Source of the DNA: Aldehydirespirator sp965200005
Lineage (GTDB): Bacteria; Actinomycetota; Acidimicrobiia; Acidimicrobiales; Aldehydirespiratoraceae
NCBI GenBank assembly: GCA_965200005.1
Contig: OZ241331.1
Location: 1,984,001-2,048,000 of the forward strand
Length of the DNA: 64,000 nucleotides
Direction of reading: 5' to 3'
The notes below the pieces were generated by a model. The model was not told the DNA's origin and searched no databases. It saw only the letters and a program-made list of their open reading frames with translations. Position numbers and translations under genes: made by a program. Each line of letters opens with the position of its first letter. Position 1 is the first letter of the stretch. Below, one piece after another: positions 26,907 through 35,332 of this stretch.

Positions 26907-27416
26907 ATGAGCACGCGTTGGGTCTCCGTATGCCTGAGAGGACTTCCTACGGAGGACATCTATGTTGATGGCGACTCCATATATGTATGGACCTTCGACA
27001 GCGATCTTGCCGTCTTCCGACTAAGGGACATAGAAGAGGCAGTCAAAGCGAATCTAATGGAGACGGGGTACAGACCAGAGATTGTAGAGAGTGTCTGCTG
27101 CCGAATGTTTCACTCAGATGAGTCACGCCACCCACGCATTCAAGACTCGACTAAGTCTCCACCTCTCCTCACGGACATTGATCTGAGTCTTGATGTTGAC
27201 TCGATCGGCTACAATATGTTCGAGACGAGAATTGAGGGTGATACGCAACTTGATCTGTTGGTTTGTCGTGGGTGTGTGTACGTGGGAACCAGTGACGGTC
27301 TCTTCCGACTCACACCTTCGGAGAAGTCGGGTGAACTCTTGACATTCTCGAGACTCTTGAAGCATTCCTGTCAAGGTATTGCTGCGAGTTGTGGAATTGT
27401 TGCGCGCCTTTCCTAA
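26907..27416 (+). CDS. Unknown 169-residue protein
   Basis: I do not recognise a family. ATG 26907 follows AGGAAGGG. Two stretches (DIYVDGDSIYVWTFDSDLAVFRL and LLVCRGCVYVGTSDGLFRL) look like beta-propeller strands, with a helical, acidic middle. Codon use is AT-richer than the neighbours (ATA, AGA, TTG), suggesting transfer. At the 3' end another frame (27361-27507, +1) stays open and encodes an amphipathic helix (VLLRVVELLRAFPNS), so the gene may have lost its end by a frameshift near 27365. There is no signal peptide. Confidence 0.5.
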   Translation: MSTRWVSVCLRGLPTEDIYVDGDSIYVWTFDSDLAVFRLRDIEEAVKANLMETGYRPEIVESVCCRMFHSDESRHPRIQDSTKSPPLLTDIDLSLDVDSIGYNMFETRIEGDTQLDLLVCRGCVYVGTSDGLFRLTPSEKSGELLTFSRLLKHSCQGIAASCGIVARLS

Positions 27417-27593
27417 CTCAAAGCGATTCCGAGAACTAGCAGTTCGCACAGGTAGAGAAGGTGCGTTCTTACACACCCTTATGCCCTGTAGGGAGACTTC
27501 CCTCTAGTCGTGATGCACGATACGTTTGTGTCTCTTCGTCATGTCATTGCTCCCACAATTATCGGCCGCCCGTTGAATGCGTAGTACTCGTAG

Positions 27594-27622
27594 CGCGAAA
27601 TGTTTGTCACATTGATGTCAGG
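27594..27622 (+). repeat. 29-bp direct repeat, copy 1
   Basis: Matches 30203-30231 at 26 of 29 positions (CGCGAAATG...TTGATGTCAGG). A GACRTGACCC follows 15-17 bases later in both copies. It resembles a solo IS end. It lies in a 280-base gap (27417-27696) that otherwise holds only the possible frame-shifted tail of the upstream gene. Confidence 0.6.
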
Positions 27623-27696
27623 CAAGGCCACAGTCTTGACGTGACCCAAGACACCTGCGTCTTGACGCAATACGGCAGGACTGCTAGAGCGCGGGT

Positions 27697-29448
27697 TTAG
27701 CGGATGTAGCGCACTGGCAGCGTTACATACGACGGGTAAGTCGAGTTGTGCAGAATGGTCTGAGTCGCTGGCTGTGCATCAATAGATGCATCGGTCAGAG
27801 GTTTCGCACCCGTGTTGAGGTTACGGTCCCATTGGGGAAAGTCTGAACTTGACACCGTCAATCTCAGCCTGGAACCGCCGGGAACACGTGCGCCTATCGG
27901 TCCCAGTTCGATTCGTAACTCATACACCTCGCCGGGCACTAACAGTTGTGGCTTGCTCAGGGAGTTGCGATAGCGCGCTCGCAGTATTCCCTCTTGCAAG
28001 TTGGTGCTGCGTCCCGATTCATCGACAACACACAGCCGAGCAGTGAAGTCGGTGTCGGTAGCCGACGTTGCTGCGAACAGCGTGACGCTTACCTCGCCTA
28101 GCAACTCGATTGGGGCGTCGAGGGGTTCGGAGGTGTACACGAGGATCATCCGCGACACTTCAGCCTGATGTTGATTGGCGGGACCCATCGGTGTGATCGT
28201 GTCGAAGCAGCATGAGTGTCCACCCAGGCTCGGGATCGGCACACCCGGGTCATACACGAAGATGTCGGGTGGTTCGGTGCCAGGAACTGTTCGATCGAGG
28301 GTGCCGTCGCCGAACTTGGAATTGGCGCGGCCGTCGGAGTGAATGAACCAATCCTGCATGGCGGTGCCTGCGGGTGGCCAGGTGTCGTGGTCTCGCCAGT
28401 CGCCGTCCTGGGTAAAAACCGTTACAGGATGTTCGAGAACTCCCGTGTCGATGCCCTTGAGTGTCTGATCGAACCAGCGCATGTGCCAGTCGTCGATCTC
28501 GTTTGTGCTTGGCCCGCTACTAGCGCCCTCGCAACTACTGCATCCACCGAGAGGCGTCCACGGCATGTGTGCCCACGGCCCGACCAGCAGTTTCTGGTTG
28601 CGTTGCGCATGCTCGGTGCCGGCGGCTTGGCTCATGCCCGTGAAGTTCTTCACAGTCCCGCCCAAGAACACGTCCCACCAGCCGCCGACGTGCATAGCCG
28701 GCACTGCGATGCGGCTGTAATCGGCGTCGATGCTCCAGCGATGCCAGTACTCGTCGTAGGTGCAGTGCTTGAGCCAGTCAAAGAAATAGGGCGCGTAGCT
28801 GTCTTGCAACGGCGGGTATTCCGAGAGGGGGAGCGACCAGAACCAACCTTCGGCAGCACCGAGTGCGGCGCCTAGGGCATCGGCACCAGCCCGGTCGCCC
28901 GCCCGAACCGCTGAACCGAGTGCCAACAGATTGGCCCAGTAGCACACGAAGGCTGTTGCGAGAGCGCCACCGTTATATGTCCAACCGTCGTAGTACTGCG
29001 ATGCTGTGAAGCCCGGAGCGATGGTCTTCAGCGACGGTGGACGCATGACAGCGGCGAGCAACTGGGTGGCTCCCACATACGAGAAGCCAAACATGCCGAC
29101 ATCGCCGTTCGCTCCGGCCAAGCCTGCAGCCCATTCGACGGTGTCATAACCGTCGGTCATTTCGTGGGCGAATGGGTAGAAGTCACCTTCTGATTGGTAG
29201 CGACCCCGACAGTCTTGAATCACGACGATGTACCCCGCGCCTGCGTACCACGCTGGGTGAGCGTTACCGAACGTGGACACATTGACGCGTTTGTCATAGG
29301 GACTACGAGACAGCAACACCGGATGTCTCACATTGCTCGCGTTGGCCGGACGATAAATGTCAGAGCGAAGCACCGTCCCATCACGCATCACAGCCGCGAC
29401 ATCACGTTCGACAGTTACATCCAACCCCGGCATCGCCTCAACCGTCAC
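27697..29448 (-). CDS. CocE/NonD family X-Pro dipeptidyl-peptidase-like hydrolase
   Basis: A serine hydrolase of about 583 residues. An N-terminal alpha/beta-hydrolase (MRDGTVLRSDIYRP, LLSRSPYDK, QDCRGRYQSEGDF, nucleophile GFSYVG) is interrupted by a helical cap, followed by a C-terminal jelly-roll (GGHSCCFD, SRLRLTVSSSDFPQWDRNLNTG). The family includes cocaine esterase, glutaryl-7-ACA acylase and X-Pro peptidases. It is probably cytosolic, as no signal peptide is seen. GTG 29448 after GGGAGTGG is preferred; ATG 29517 would add 23 residues. The gene lies between the two 29-bp direct repeats. Confidence 0.88.
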   Translation of the reverse strand: MTVEAMPGLDVTVERDVAAVMRDGTVLRSDIYRPANASNVRHPVLLSRSPYDKRVNVSTFGNAHPAWYAGAGYIVVIQDCRGRYQSEGDFYPFAHEMTDGYDTVEWAAGLAGANGDVGMFGFSYVGATQLLAAVMRPPSLKTIAPGFTASQYYDGWTYNGGALATAFVCYWANLLALGSAVRAGDRAGADALGAALGAAEGWFWSLPLSEYPPLQDSYAPYFFDWLKHCTYDEYWHRWSIDADYSRIAVPAMHVGGWWDVFLGGTVKNFTGMSQAAGTEHAQRNQKLLVGPWAHMPWTPLGGCSSCEGASSGPSTNEIDDWHMRWFDQTLKGIDTGVLEHPVTVFTQDGDWRDHDTWPPAGTAMQDWFIHSDGRANSKFGDGTLDRTVPGTEPPDIFVYDPGVPIPSLGGHSCCFDTITPMGPANQHQAEVSRMILVYTSEPLDAPIELLGEVSVTLFAATSATDTDFTARLCVVDESGRSTNLQEGILRARYRNSLSKPQLLVPGEVYELRIELGPIGARVPGGSRLRLTVSSSDFPQWDRNLNTGAKPLTDASIDAQPATQTILHNSTYPSYVTLPVRYIR

Positions 29449-29550
29449 GCCACCACTCCCTTGCTCGCGTTTCGTCGCCCAATCCAGGCACTTCGCCTCC
29501 CACCCCACCGTAGGCAATCTGACTCTTGAGTTGCGAGCCTGTGGTTGGAG

Positions 29551-29787
29551 TCAACTGACTAGGTTCGCGGTGAAATAAATGATGTATCCCACAACGTAAG
29601 GGGAGATCCCGCCCAACAACATCAGGATTGGCTCGGTTAGGTAGCGACGTGATCTTGAGACACCTAAGCAGATCGCGCTTAGGAGAAGTGCAGTTAGGAA
29701 CTCCCATACAACAAGTGCTGGACTGACAATCGCCAGGACAACTGCTCCGCTAGCTACACGAACATTGCGCTTCTGCTTCTTCGTCAT
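29551..29787 (-). CDS. Small membrane protein, two TM segments
   Basis: A 78-residue protein starting MTKKQKRN, with AGGAGA placed correctly before ATG 29787. Two hydrophobic segments (VVLAIVSPALVVWEFLTALLL and ISPYVVGYIIYFTANL) flank a basic loop SRSRRY. It is not assignable to a family. It lies 63 bases after a 73-residue gene read the same way and may form a pair with it, for example a small peptide and its membrane partner. Confidence 0.55.
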   Translation of the reverse strand: MTKKQKRNVRVASGAVVLAIVSPALVVWEFLTALLLSAICLGVSRSRRYLTEPILMLLGGISPYVVGYIIYFTANLVS

Positions 29788-29850
29788 CGAAGATCTCCTG
29801 ACAAGGTGAACGATTGGTCTCGAGTTAAATGACTGCACAAAGAAGGCCGC

Positions 29851-30072
29851 TTACGACGGATGAACGATGGTCTCCTCAAAGTGAAGGAGTGCTGTGCATC
29901 CTCCCCACTTCCTGCCAGTCCATGATGCATGCTGCGTAGCGCCGAAGTTGTATACGCGGTACTTGGCAGACAGTTCAGTCCAGGTGTCAACCGAAGCACA
30001 GAAGACGCCATTCTTGAACTTGCCGTAAGTTCTTCGCCACACATCTGTGCATCGAGTCGGAGATCTGTTCAT
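29851..30072 (-). CDS. Unknown 73-residue protein
   Basis: ATG 30072 follows GAAGGGAAG at a good distance. The product has a basic N-terminal part with two cysteines and a Trp/Gly-rich tail (ASWTGRKWGG) ending with HFEETIVHPS. No signal peptide, TM segment or known family is recognised. It is AT-richer than the surrounding catabolic genes. It is paired with the small membrane protein downstream, 63 bases away. Confidence 0.45.
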   Translation of the reverse strand: MNRSPTRCTDVWRRTYGKFKNGVFCASVDTWTELSAKYRVYNFGATQHASWTGRKWGGCTALLHFEETIVHPS

Positions 30073-30476
30073 GATGACTTCCCTTCTGTATTTGCACCGA
30101 AGTCGTGCTTGTTAGTGGTGGACAATGGGGCAGCTCTGATTGGAGACAAACCATTGCGAGAACATGTCTAGTTGATAGTCACCACAAGCAGACTGGAAGA
30201 GCCGCGAAATGTGTGACACGTTGATGTCAGGTGACTGCCAAACATCGCGACATGACCCGACTTCGGCCACCGCTACGCGACTCGTCGCTGTTGCGAGTTG
30301 GGATAGCGGCTCCGATAGCGAGACATGACGTCAGGTTGAACTTCGTCGACAGAGCAGGCGGCGCCCCTGGCTGAAGGGCACCCGAAGAACGCTGCAATTG
30401 TGGTGGAGCTGTGGCTGCGTGTCAGTATCGCGCCACGTTGCTTCACGAGTGAGCACAGCGAGTTGGGGGTAGAACC
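30073..30476. other. 404-base intergenic region
   Basis: Holds copy 2 of the 29-bp direct repeat (30203-30231), a related GACATGACGTCAGG at about 30322, and the upstream region of the following long operon. No gene or RNA is recognised. Confidence 0.5.
30203..30231 (+). repeat. 29-bp direct repeat, copy 2
   Basis: Same orientation as 27594-27622 with three substitutions, and followed by GACATGACCC. The two copies bracket the CocE hydrolase and the two small genes. Confidence 0.6.
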
Positions 30477-31040
30477 GTGAGCGAATTCAAGCAGGAGCGC
30501 TATTACGAAGAGGACTCAGGTGCCGGCGGGATCCCAGCAGATCAGGTGCAACGGTTTCTCGCTAGTGCCGACAGCACCTGGTTGCTCAAGCTGGCTCACG
30601 TCAAATCTGATGGGTGGCCGATGGTGGTCCCGCTTTGGTACCAGTGGGATGGCGAGGCGTTCCTGGTCGTGGGCCGCAAGCGCTCGGAGTGGGTCGAGGA
30701 TCTCCGCCGCAACCCGCGATGCGCAATCTGCATAGAAGAACTTGCCCATCCACGCATTCGCAAAGTGCTCGCCCAATGCACTGCTGAGATAGTTGAGGGG
30801 CCCGCTGTTGGTGAAGGTTCGCAATGGGTGCCAATAGCAGAAGAGATGGCACAGCGGTACACCGGCCCAGACGGCCCCGAACAGCTCAAGATGTCGTGGA
30901 GTTGGGAGCGTTACCTCGTGAGGCTAATCCCGCGAGATGGGCGCCTTATCACCTGGCAAGGAGCCGATTGGGCCCTTCGCTACTTCGATCCAGGCCAGCG
31001 TCCCGACCTGGAGGCTAAGGCCGCCACAGCCCGCGCCTAG
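30477..31040 (+). CDS. PPOX-fold flavin/F420-type oxidoreductase
   Basis: A 187-residue split-barrel flavoprotein of the pyridoxamine-phosphate-oxidase superfamily (VVPLWYQWDGEAFLVVGRKR, RYTGPDGP, W-Q-G-ADWALRYF end). It is a paralogue of 16134-16676 and, like it, is next to a class I aminotransferase. GTG 30477 follows GGGGGT. It is the first gene of a seven-gene plus-strand run ending at 37389. A cofactor of FMN or F420 and an imine or enoate substrate are only guesses from the superfamily. Confidence 0.75.
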   Translation: MSEFKQERYYEEDSGAGGIPADQVQRFLASADSTWLLKLAHVKSDGWPMVVPLWYQWDGEAFLVVGRKRSEWVEDLRRNPRCAICIEELAHPRIRKVLAQCTAEIVEGPAVGEGSQWVPIAEEMAQRYTGPDGPEQLKMSWSWERYLVRLIPRDGRLITWQGADWALRYFDPGQRPDLEAKAATARA

Positions 31041-31067
31041 AACAGCGCCTCACGCCACTCGCTGCCA

Positions 31068-32228
31068 ATGGCTTCGTTGTTGGCTGCCGGAGCGCCGCGA
31101 CGCTCCGCGATCCGGGTGCTCTTTGATGCGGCTGATCGGGCAGGCCCAGACGTCATCCGTCTTGAGGTAGGCGAGCCAAGCTTCACAACGCCGCGCCATG
31201 TGATTGATGCCGCTGCTGAGGCGGCCCATGACGGCCACACCGGGTATGGCCCCAATGGTGGCCTGCTGAGCTTGCGTGAACTGTTGAGCCACAAGTTGCG
31301 CAGGGTCAACCAGCTACACGCTGGCATCGACGAGATCGTTGTAACCCCCGGTGCTATGAACGCTCTGTATTCGATCTACCTGGCGCTGCTAACTCGTGGC
31401 GATGAGGTGTTGCTGCCCACGCCCGGCTTTCCGAACATGGATCAGACTGTGTTGTTGCTTGGTGGGAATCCTGTCTTCTACCCGCTCGCAGCTGACGCAG
31501 GTTTCTTGCCAGACGTGGACGCTCTGGAGGCCCTAGTAACAGAGCGCAGCAAGGTGTTGTTCATAAACACGCCCGCAAACCCCACCGGTGCCGTCTATCC
31601 GGCATCGCTCATGCGCGACCTAGTCGAGTTCGCTGAACGTCACGACCTGTGGCTCGTGTGCGACGAGGTTTACGACGAGATGGTGCTTACTGGTGTTCGC
31701 GAACACTGCGGTGCCGCGCAGTTCGACGCGAGCGGTCGTGTGATCACCGTGTGCAGTTTCTCCAAGACCTATGCAATGACAGGCTGGCGAGTGGGGTATC
31801 TGGCAGCTGCGAGACAAGTTTGTGAACTGTTGCGAACGCTGCAGGAGCCCCAGGTTTCGTGTCCGAGCACGATCTCACAAAAGGCAGCTGAGGCTGCACT
31901 CAGCGGACCTCGTGAGCCGTATCAGACGATGCTCAATGCTTACCGCCGCCGTTGCGCAGTAGCAGTTGACACAGCGGCAGATGTGGGTCTTCGTGTTTTT
32001 GCGCCCGACGGCACTCTCTACATGCTTGTTGATACCTCGACCTCGTCGGCTGAAGACGACGTCAAGTTCGCGCTCGAACTCCTGGAATCACACGGCGTGA
32101 GTGTGGCGCCGGGCTCGGTGTTCGGCCCCGCCGGACGTGGTTGGGTGCGCATCTCGCTAGCGGCCGAATCCGAGTCGATTGCTGAAGGCTTGCGGCGTCT
32201 TGGTGACGCCTTGAGTCTCTCGCAATGA
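31068..32228 (+). CDS. Class I/II PLP-dependent aminotransferase
   Basis: A 386-residue fold-type I aminotransferase with INTPANPTG, CDEVYDEMV and the PLP-lysine block CSFSKTYAMTGWRVGY; WVRISLA supplies the carboxylate-binding Arg. It is paralogous along its length to 17941-19092 (shared TPRH, YGPN/YTPN and GEP motifs). ATG 31068 starts 27 bases after the PPOX gene. In this operon it would make a 2-oxoacid that the E1 protein at the end of the run could use. Confidence 0.9.
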   Translation: MASLLAAGAPRRSAIRVLFDAADRAGPDVIRLEVGEPSFTTPRHVIDAAAEAAHDGHTGYGPNGGLLSLRELLSHKLRRVNQLHAGIDEIVVTPGAMNALYSIYLALLTRGDEVLLPTPGFPNMDQTVLLLGGNPVFYPLAADAGFLPDVDALEALVTERSKVLFINTPANPTGAVYPASLMRDLVEFAERHDLWLVCDEVYDEMVLTGVREHCGAAQFDASGRVITVCSFSKTYAMTGWRVGYLAAARQVCELLRTLQEPQVSCPSTISQKAAEAALSGPREPYQTMLNAYRRRCAVAVDTAADVGLRVFAPDGTLYMLVDTSTSSAEDDVKFALELLESHGVSVAPGSVFGPAGRGWVRISLAAESESIAEGLRRLGDALSLSQ

Positions 32229-32277
32229 CGCCTTGCCACAGGCAAGAAACAAGAATCGAGCTTGAGAAGGTGATGCT

Positions 32278-33606
32278 ATGAGTGATACGTCAGCCGACAT
32301 CGGTCGAACCGACACAGAACTGGATGCCAGTTCAGACTTGGCTCAAATGGTTCGTGATTATCTGGAAGAGCACAGTGACGATGTGCTTGAGTTCACTCGC
32401 GAATTAATCCGCACACCATCGCCAAATCCTCCAGGTGACGAGCGAGCAGTCGCCGACCTCGTTACCACGAAATTGCAAGAACTTGGCATCGACGAAATCG
32501 TGCGCGTCGGAGCGTACGAAACTCGGCCAAACCTGATCGCAACTGTGCGAGGCACCTCCGCTGGCCCGACACTGATGCTCTCGGGACACCTTGACACAAA
32601 ACCTGCTGGAGACATGGACGCATGGGAGACCGATCCGTGGGATCCGGTGCTACGAGACGGCGAATTGGTGGGTCTCGGATCGGGTGACATGAAGGCCGCT
32701 ATCGCGGGAATGACCTATGCGGCAGCAGCACTCACACACGCACAAGAGCGCACCGCGGGCCCCGGATTCAGTGGAGAGTTGGTGCTGGTATTCACGGCCG
32801 ATGAGGAAGCCGGAGCGCAGTTCGGTTCTAAATGGCTAGCCGATCACGGTCACCTCAAAGCCGACGTAGCCATTATCGGTGAGCCCAGTGGCATTACTTC
32901 CGAGTGGGAGTCAGTGCATCTGGTTTCTCGCGGCGCGGCACTGTTCAAGGTGGCGTTGCGTGGCACTCAGATGCATTCTTCCATTTCGGATCGCATCAGT
33001 GGAGTAAATGCCACTGTAAAGATGGCACAACTGATAGATCGCATGGATCGTGAACTCAAGGATTATCTGAACTACGAAGCCCATCCGCTGTGTCCAACCG
33101 GTCCAACAGTGAACGTAGGCGTTATGGCCGAAGCAGGAGTGTTCTACGGCGTTTATCCCGGCAACGCAGAGTTTGCCTGTGATGTGAGGACGCTGCCAGG
33201 CATGACCGAAGAATCAGTAAGCGCAGATGTGAACCGGTTCCTGGAAGATGCCATGGCAGACGATCCGGACTTAGACGCGGAGCTGCGTTGGCATCTGATG
33301 GTTCCGGCAGTTGAGATTGATGCCAACAATCCGATTGTCGCTGCGCTCGTTCGCACCAGCGAGCAGGTACTGGGGTTCGCGCCGAATCTTGACGCTTTCC
33401 CAGGCGCTACCGATGCACCATATTTTCAGTTGACAGCAGGAGTTCCTACAGTCGCTGCTTTCGGACCCGGAATGTTGCCACGTGCGCACAGCCCCAACGA
33501 ATACATGGATGCAGATGGAGCAGCCCTCTCCGCAAGAATCTATGCCCTGGCAGCACTTGACTACCTTGCTGCAGAAACTCCACCCGGAAGTGAACTAGCA
33601 GGCTGA
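32278..33606 (+). CDS. M20-family metallo-hydrolase (ArgE/DapE/carboxypeptidase type)
   Basis: A 442-residue di-zinc amidohydrolase: SGHLDTKP (H104, catalytic D106), GLGSGDMKA (bridging D137), TADEEAG (catalytic base E176, zinc ligand E177), a later EP motif (IIGEPSG) and a C-terminal histidine in RAHSPNE. A dimerisation domain lies between (about 220-330). It would free an amino acid from an N-acyl or peptide precursor. The RBS is GAGAAGGTG. Its stop overlaps the RraA-like start by one base. It feeds logically into the aminotransferase just upstream. Confidence 0.88.
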   Translation: MSDTSADIGRTDTELDASSDLAQMVRDYLEEHSDDVLEFTRELIRTPSPNPPGDERAVADLVTTKLQELGIDEIVRVGAYETRPNLIATVRGTSAGPTLMLSGHLDTKPAGDMDAWETDPWDPVLRDGELVGLGSGDMKAAIAGMTYAAAALTHAQERTAGPGFSGELVLVFTADEEAGAQFGSKWLADHGHLKADVAIIGEPSGITSEWESVHLVSRGAALFKVALRGTQMHSSISDRISGVNATVKMAQLIDRMDRELKDYLNYEAHPLCPTGPTVNVGVMAEAGVFYGVYPGNAEFACDVRTLPGMTEESVSADVNRFLEDAMADDPDLDAELRWHLMVPAVEIDANNPIVAALVRTSEQVLGFAPNLDAFPGATDAPYFQLTAGVPTVAAFGPGMLPRAHSPNEYMDADGAALSARIYALAALDYLAAETPPGSELAG

Positions 33607-34277
33607 TGACCATAAGCCGAGCCGAACTTTGTTCGCGTTTCCGTCAACTAAGTGTGTCGGTAATTTGCGACGCTGCCTACGAACTCGGCGTATCGGAGCG
33701 CGTGCTGCCCAGCTACCTCAAACCACTCATACCCGGACATCGCATCGCCGGGGTTGCATTCACAGTTGTGGGTCGTGCCATCCGACCTGCGGTCAACTGG
33801 GACAGTGGTATCAAGTTGATCGAGTCATACCTGAAGGTGTTTGAGCAGTTGACGCCTGACTCGATATTGGTGTCGTCGAATAGAGGTAGCACGGTTGGAC
33901 ACTTCGGTGAACTGACGGGCAATTCAGCTAAGCGTCATGGGTGTGTTGGAGTCGTGCTTGATGGCAACCTTCGAGATCTTGACGGTCTGATCGACATCGA
34001 ATTGCAAGTGTTTCATCGTGACCTGTCACCATTGAACGCCATAGGCCGCTGGCAAATGGTTAGCTCACAAGTGCCTGTCACTATTGGTGATGTGACAGTG
34101 CGCCCTGGTGATGTGATCGTGGGCGACCGCGATGGTGTCATGGCTCTGCGTTCCAGCGAAGCGGAAGCAGTGTTGGAGAAAGCTGAACAGATTGACGCTT
34201 CCGAGTCGCTCGTCAGATCCGACATGAGAGAGGGACGTTCACCCTGGGAAGGACTCCAGCAACATGGTCACATATAA
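33606..34277 (+). CDS. RraA-like 4-hydroxy-4-methyl-2-oxoglutarate aldolase family protein
   Basis: A 223-residue RraA/HMG-aldolase fold protein. The GCVGVVLDGNLRDLDGL motif holds the Arg-Asp pair of the aldolase active site, and VGDRDGVMALR follows near the C-terminus. Catalytic members cleave hydroxy-2-oxoglutarates to pyruvate and a second oxoacid, or decarboxylate oxaloacetate; some homologues regulate RNase E instead. Placement in a catabolic operon favours an aldolase. It overlaps both neighbours (1 base with the M20 gene, 14 bases with the lipoyl gene). Confidence 0.8.
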   Translation: MTISRAELCSRFRQLSVSVICDAAYELGVSERVLPSYLKPLIPGHRIAGVAFTVVGRAIRPAVNWDSGIKLIESYLKVFEQLTPDSILVSSNRGSTVGHFGELTGNSAKRHGCVGVVLDGNLRDLDGLIDIELQVFHRDLSPLNAIGRWQMVSSQVPVTIGDVTVRPGDVIVGDRDGVMALRSSEAEAVLEKAEQIDASESLVRSDMREGRSPWEGLQQHGHI

Positions 34278-34524
34278 CCGAGTCGGCACGGTTGAGTTGA
34301 CAGTCCCTCACATGGGGGTGGTTGAGGAGGTTCTGGTTGTCGAGTGGCTAGTCGATGACGGGTCGCTCGTGTCTGAGGGCGAACCCGTCGTCGTGATTGA
34401 TACCGACAAGGCAGAGACTGAACTAGAGGCTCCCGCCTCGGGGACACTGAATATCGTGGTTGAAGCCGATGATGACTACGAAGTGCCAGTCGGCACTGCG
34501 CTTGGCATCATCACGCTGTCTTGA
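34264..34524 (+). CDS. Free-standing lipoyl/biotinyl domain protein
   Basis: An 86-residue single lipoyl domain; K49 in VIDTDKAETELEAP is the modification site. The usual E2 peripheral-subunit-binding and acyltransferase domains are absent. It overlaps the RraA-like gene and is two genes before a fused E1, so it could act as a detached acyl carrier like GcvH or as a mobile E2 arm. Family assignment is clear; the role is inferred. Confidence 0.85.
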   Translation: MVTYNRVGTVELTVPHMGVVEEVLVVEWLVDDGSLVSEGEPVVVIDTDKAETELEAPASGTLNIVVEADDDYEVPVGTALGIITLS

Positions 34525-34561
34525 GCGCCGAGGTCATTGGCCCGGTTAAGTCCGTCGGCTG

Positions 34562-35332
34562 ATGGAACAGTCAGACTTCAGCTTCCAACTTGATGGCAAG
34601 GTAGCAGTTGTTACCGGAGCGGCCGGTGGTCTTGGAGCAGCGATAGCAGTAGCTCTCGCTAATGCAGGCGCGTTTGTCGTTTGCGCTGACATCCACTCTG
34701 AAGCCAATGAAGCGGTCGCTCGACGTATCGGAGCGACACGGGCAGAGGCAATTCTTCTAGATGTTCGCAACGAAGACTCGGTGCAGTCGATGGCACAACA
34801 CGCCGCAGCCGTGTCAGGCAACATCGACGTACTCGTTGCTTGTGCTGGTATCGGCGGTAGGAGCCCTGCAGCCACATATGACGATGACTTGTGGTCACGC
34901 GTCATCGACATAAACCTGAGCGGACTGTTCCGCACATGTCGAGCTGTGGGCGCCCACATGATTCGTCAGAGTATTGGTGGAGCGATCATCAACATCGCTT
35001 CAGTAGTTGGAACGGTCGGCTTGGCTGGAAGTGCCGGTTATCAAGCTTCCAAGGGCGGGGTAGTGCAACTCACCCGTTCGCTAGCAATAGAATGGGCGAC
35101 ACATGGCGTGCGAGTCAATGCAATCTCACCCGGTCATGTAGCCACACCACTAGTACAGCGTCAGTGGGAAATCGAACCCGAACTCAAGCCGTTCTTCCTG
35201 GATCGAACACCCCTGGGCAAACTTGCTGAGCCTGAAGACATTGCCGCAGCAGCAGTGTTTTTGGCATCACCCGCGGCGTCAATGGTCACTGGTCAGAATC
35301 TTGCTATCGATGGGGGATATACCGCGCAATGA
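34562..35332 (+). CDS. SDR-family oxidoreductase
   Basis: A 256-residue classical SDR: TGAAGGLGAAIA coenzyme loop, CAGIG (NAG variant with Cys), IINIASVVG and the catalytic Y-Q-A-S-K. An Asp after the second strand (VVCADIH) suggests NAD(H) preference. It lies between the lipoyl and E1 genes, and its stop overlaps the E1 start (ATGA). It might reduce or oxidise a hydroxy/oxo intermediate such as acetoin or a 3-hydroxyacid. Confidence 0.85.
   Translation: MEQSDFSFQLDGKVAVVTGAAGGLGAAIAVALANAGAFVVCADIHSEANEAVARRIGATRAEAILLDVRNEDSVQSMAQHAAAVSGNIDVLVACAGIGGRSPAATYDDDLWSRVIDINLSGLFRTCRAVGAHMIRQSIGGAIINIASVVGTVGLAGSAGYQASKGGVVQLTRSLAIEWATHGVRVNAISPGHVATPLVQRQWEIEPELKPFFLDRTPLGKLAEPEDIAAAAVFLASPAASMVTGQNLAIDGGYTAQ

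Noticed and set aside
28216..28875. 219-residue plus-strand frame inside the CocE gene
   Set aside because: Antisense shadow of a clearly coding hydrolase; no motifs.
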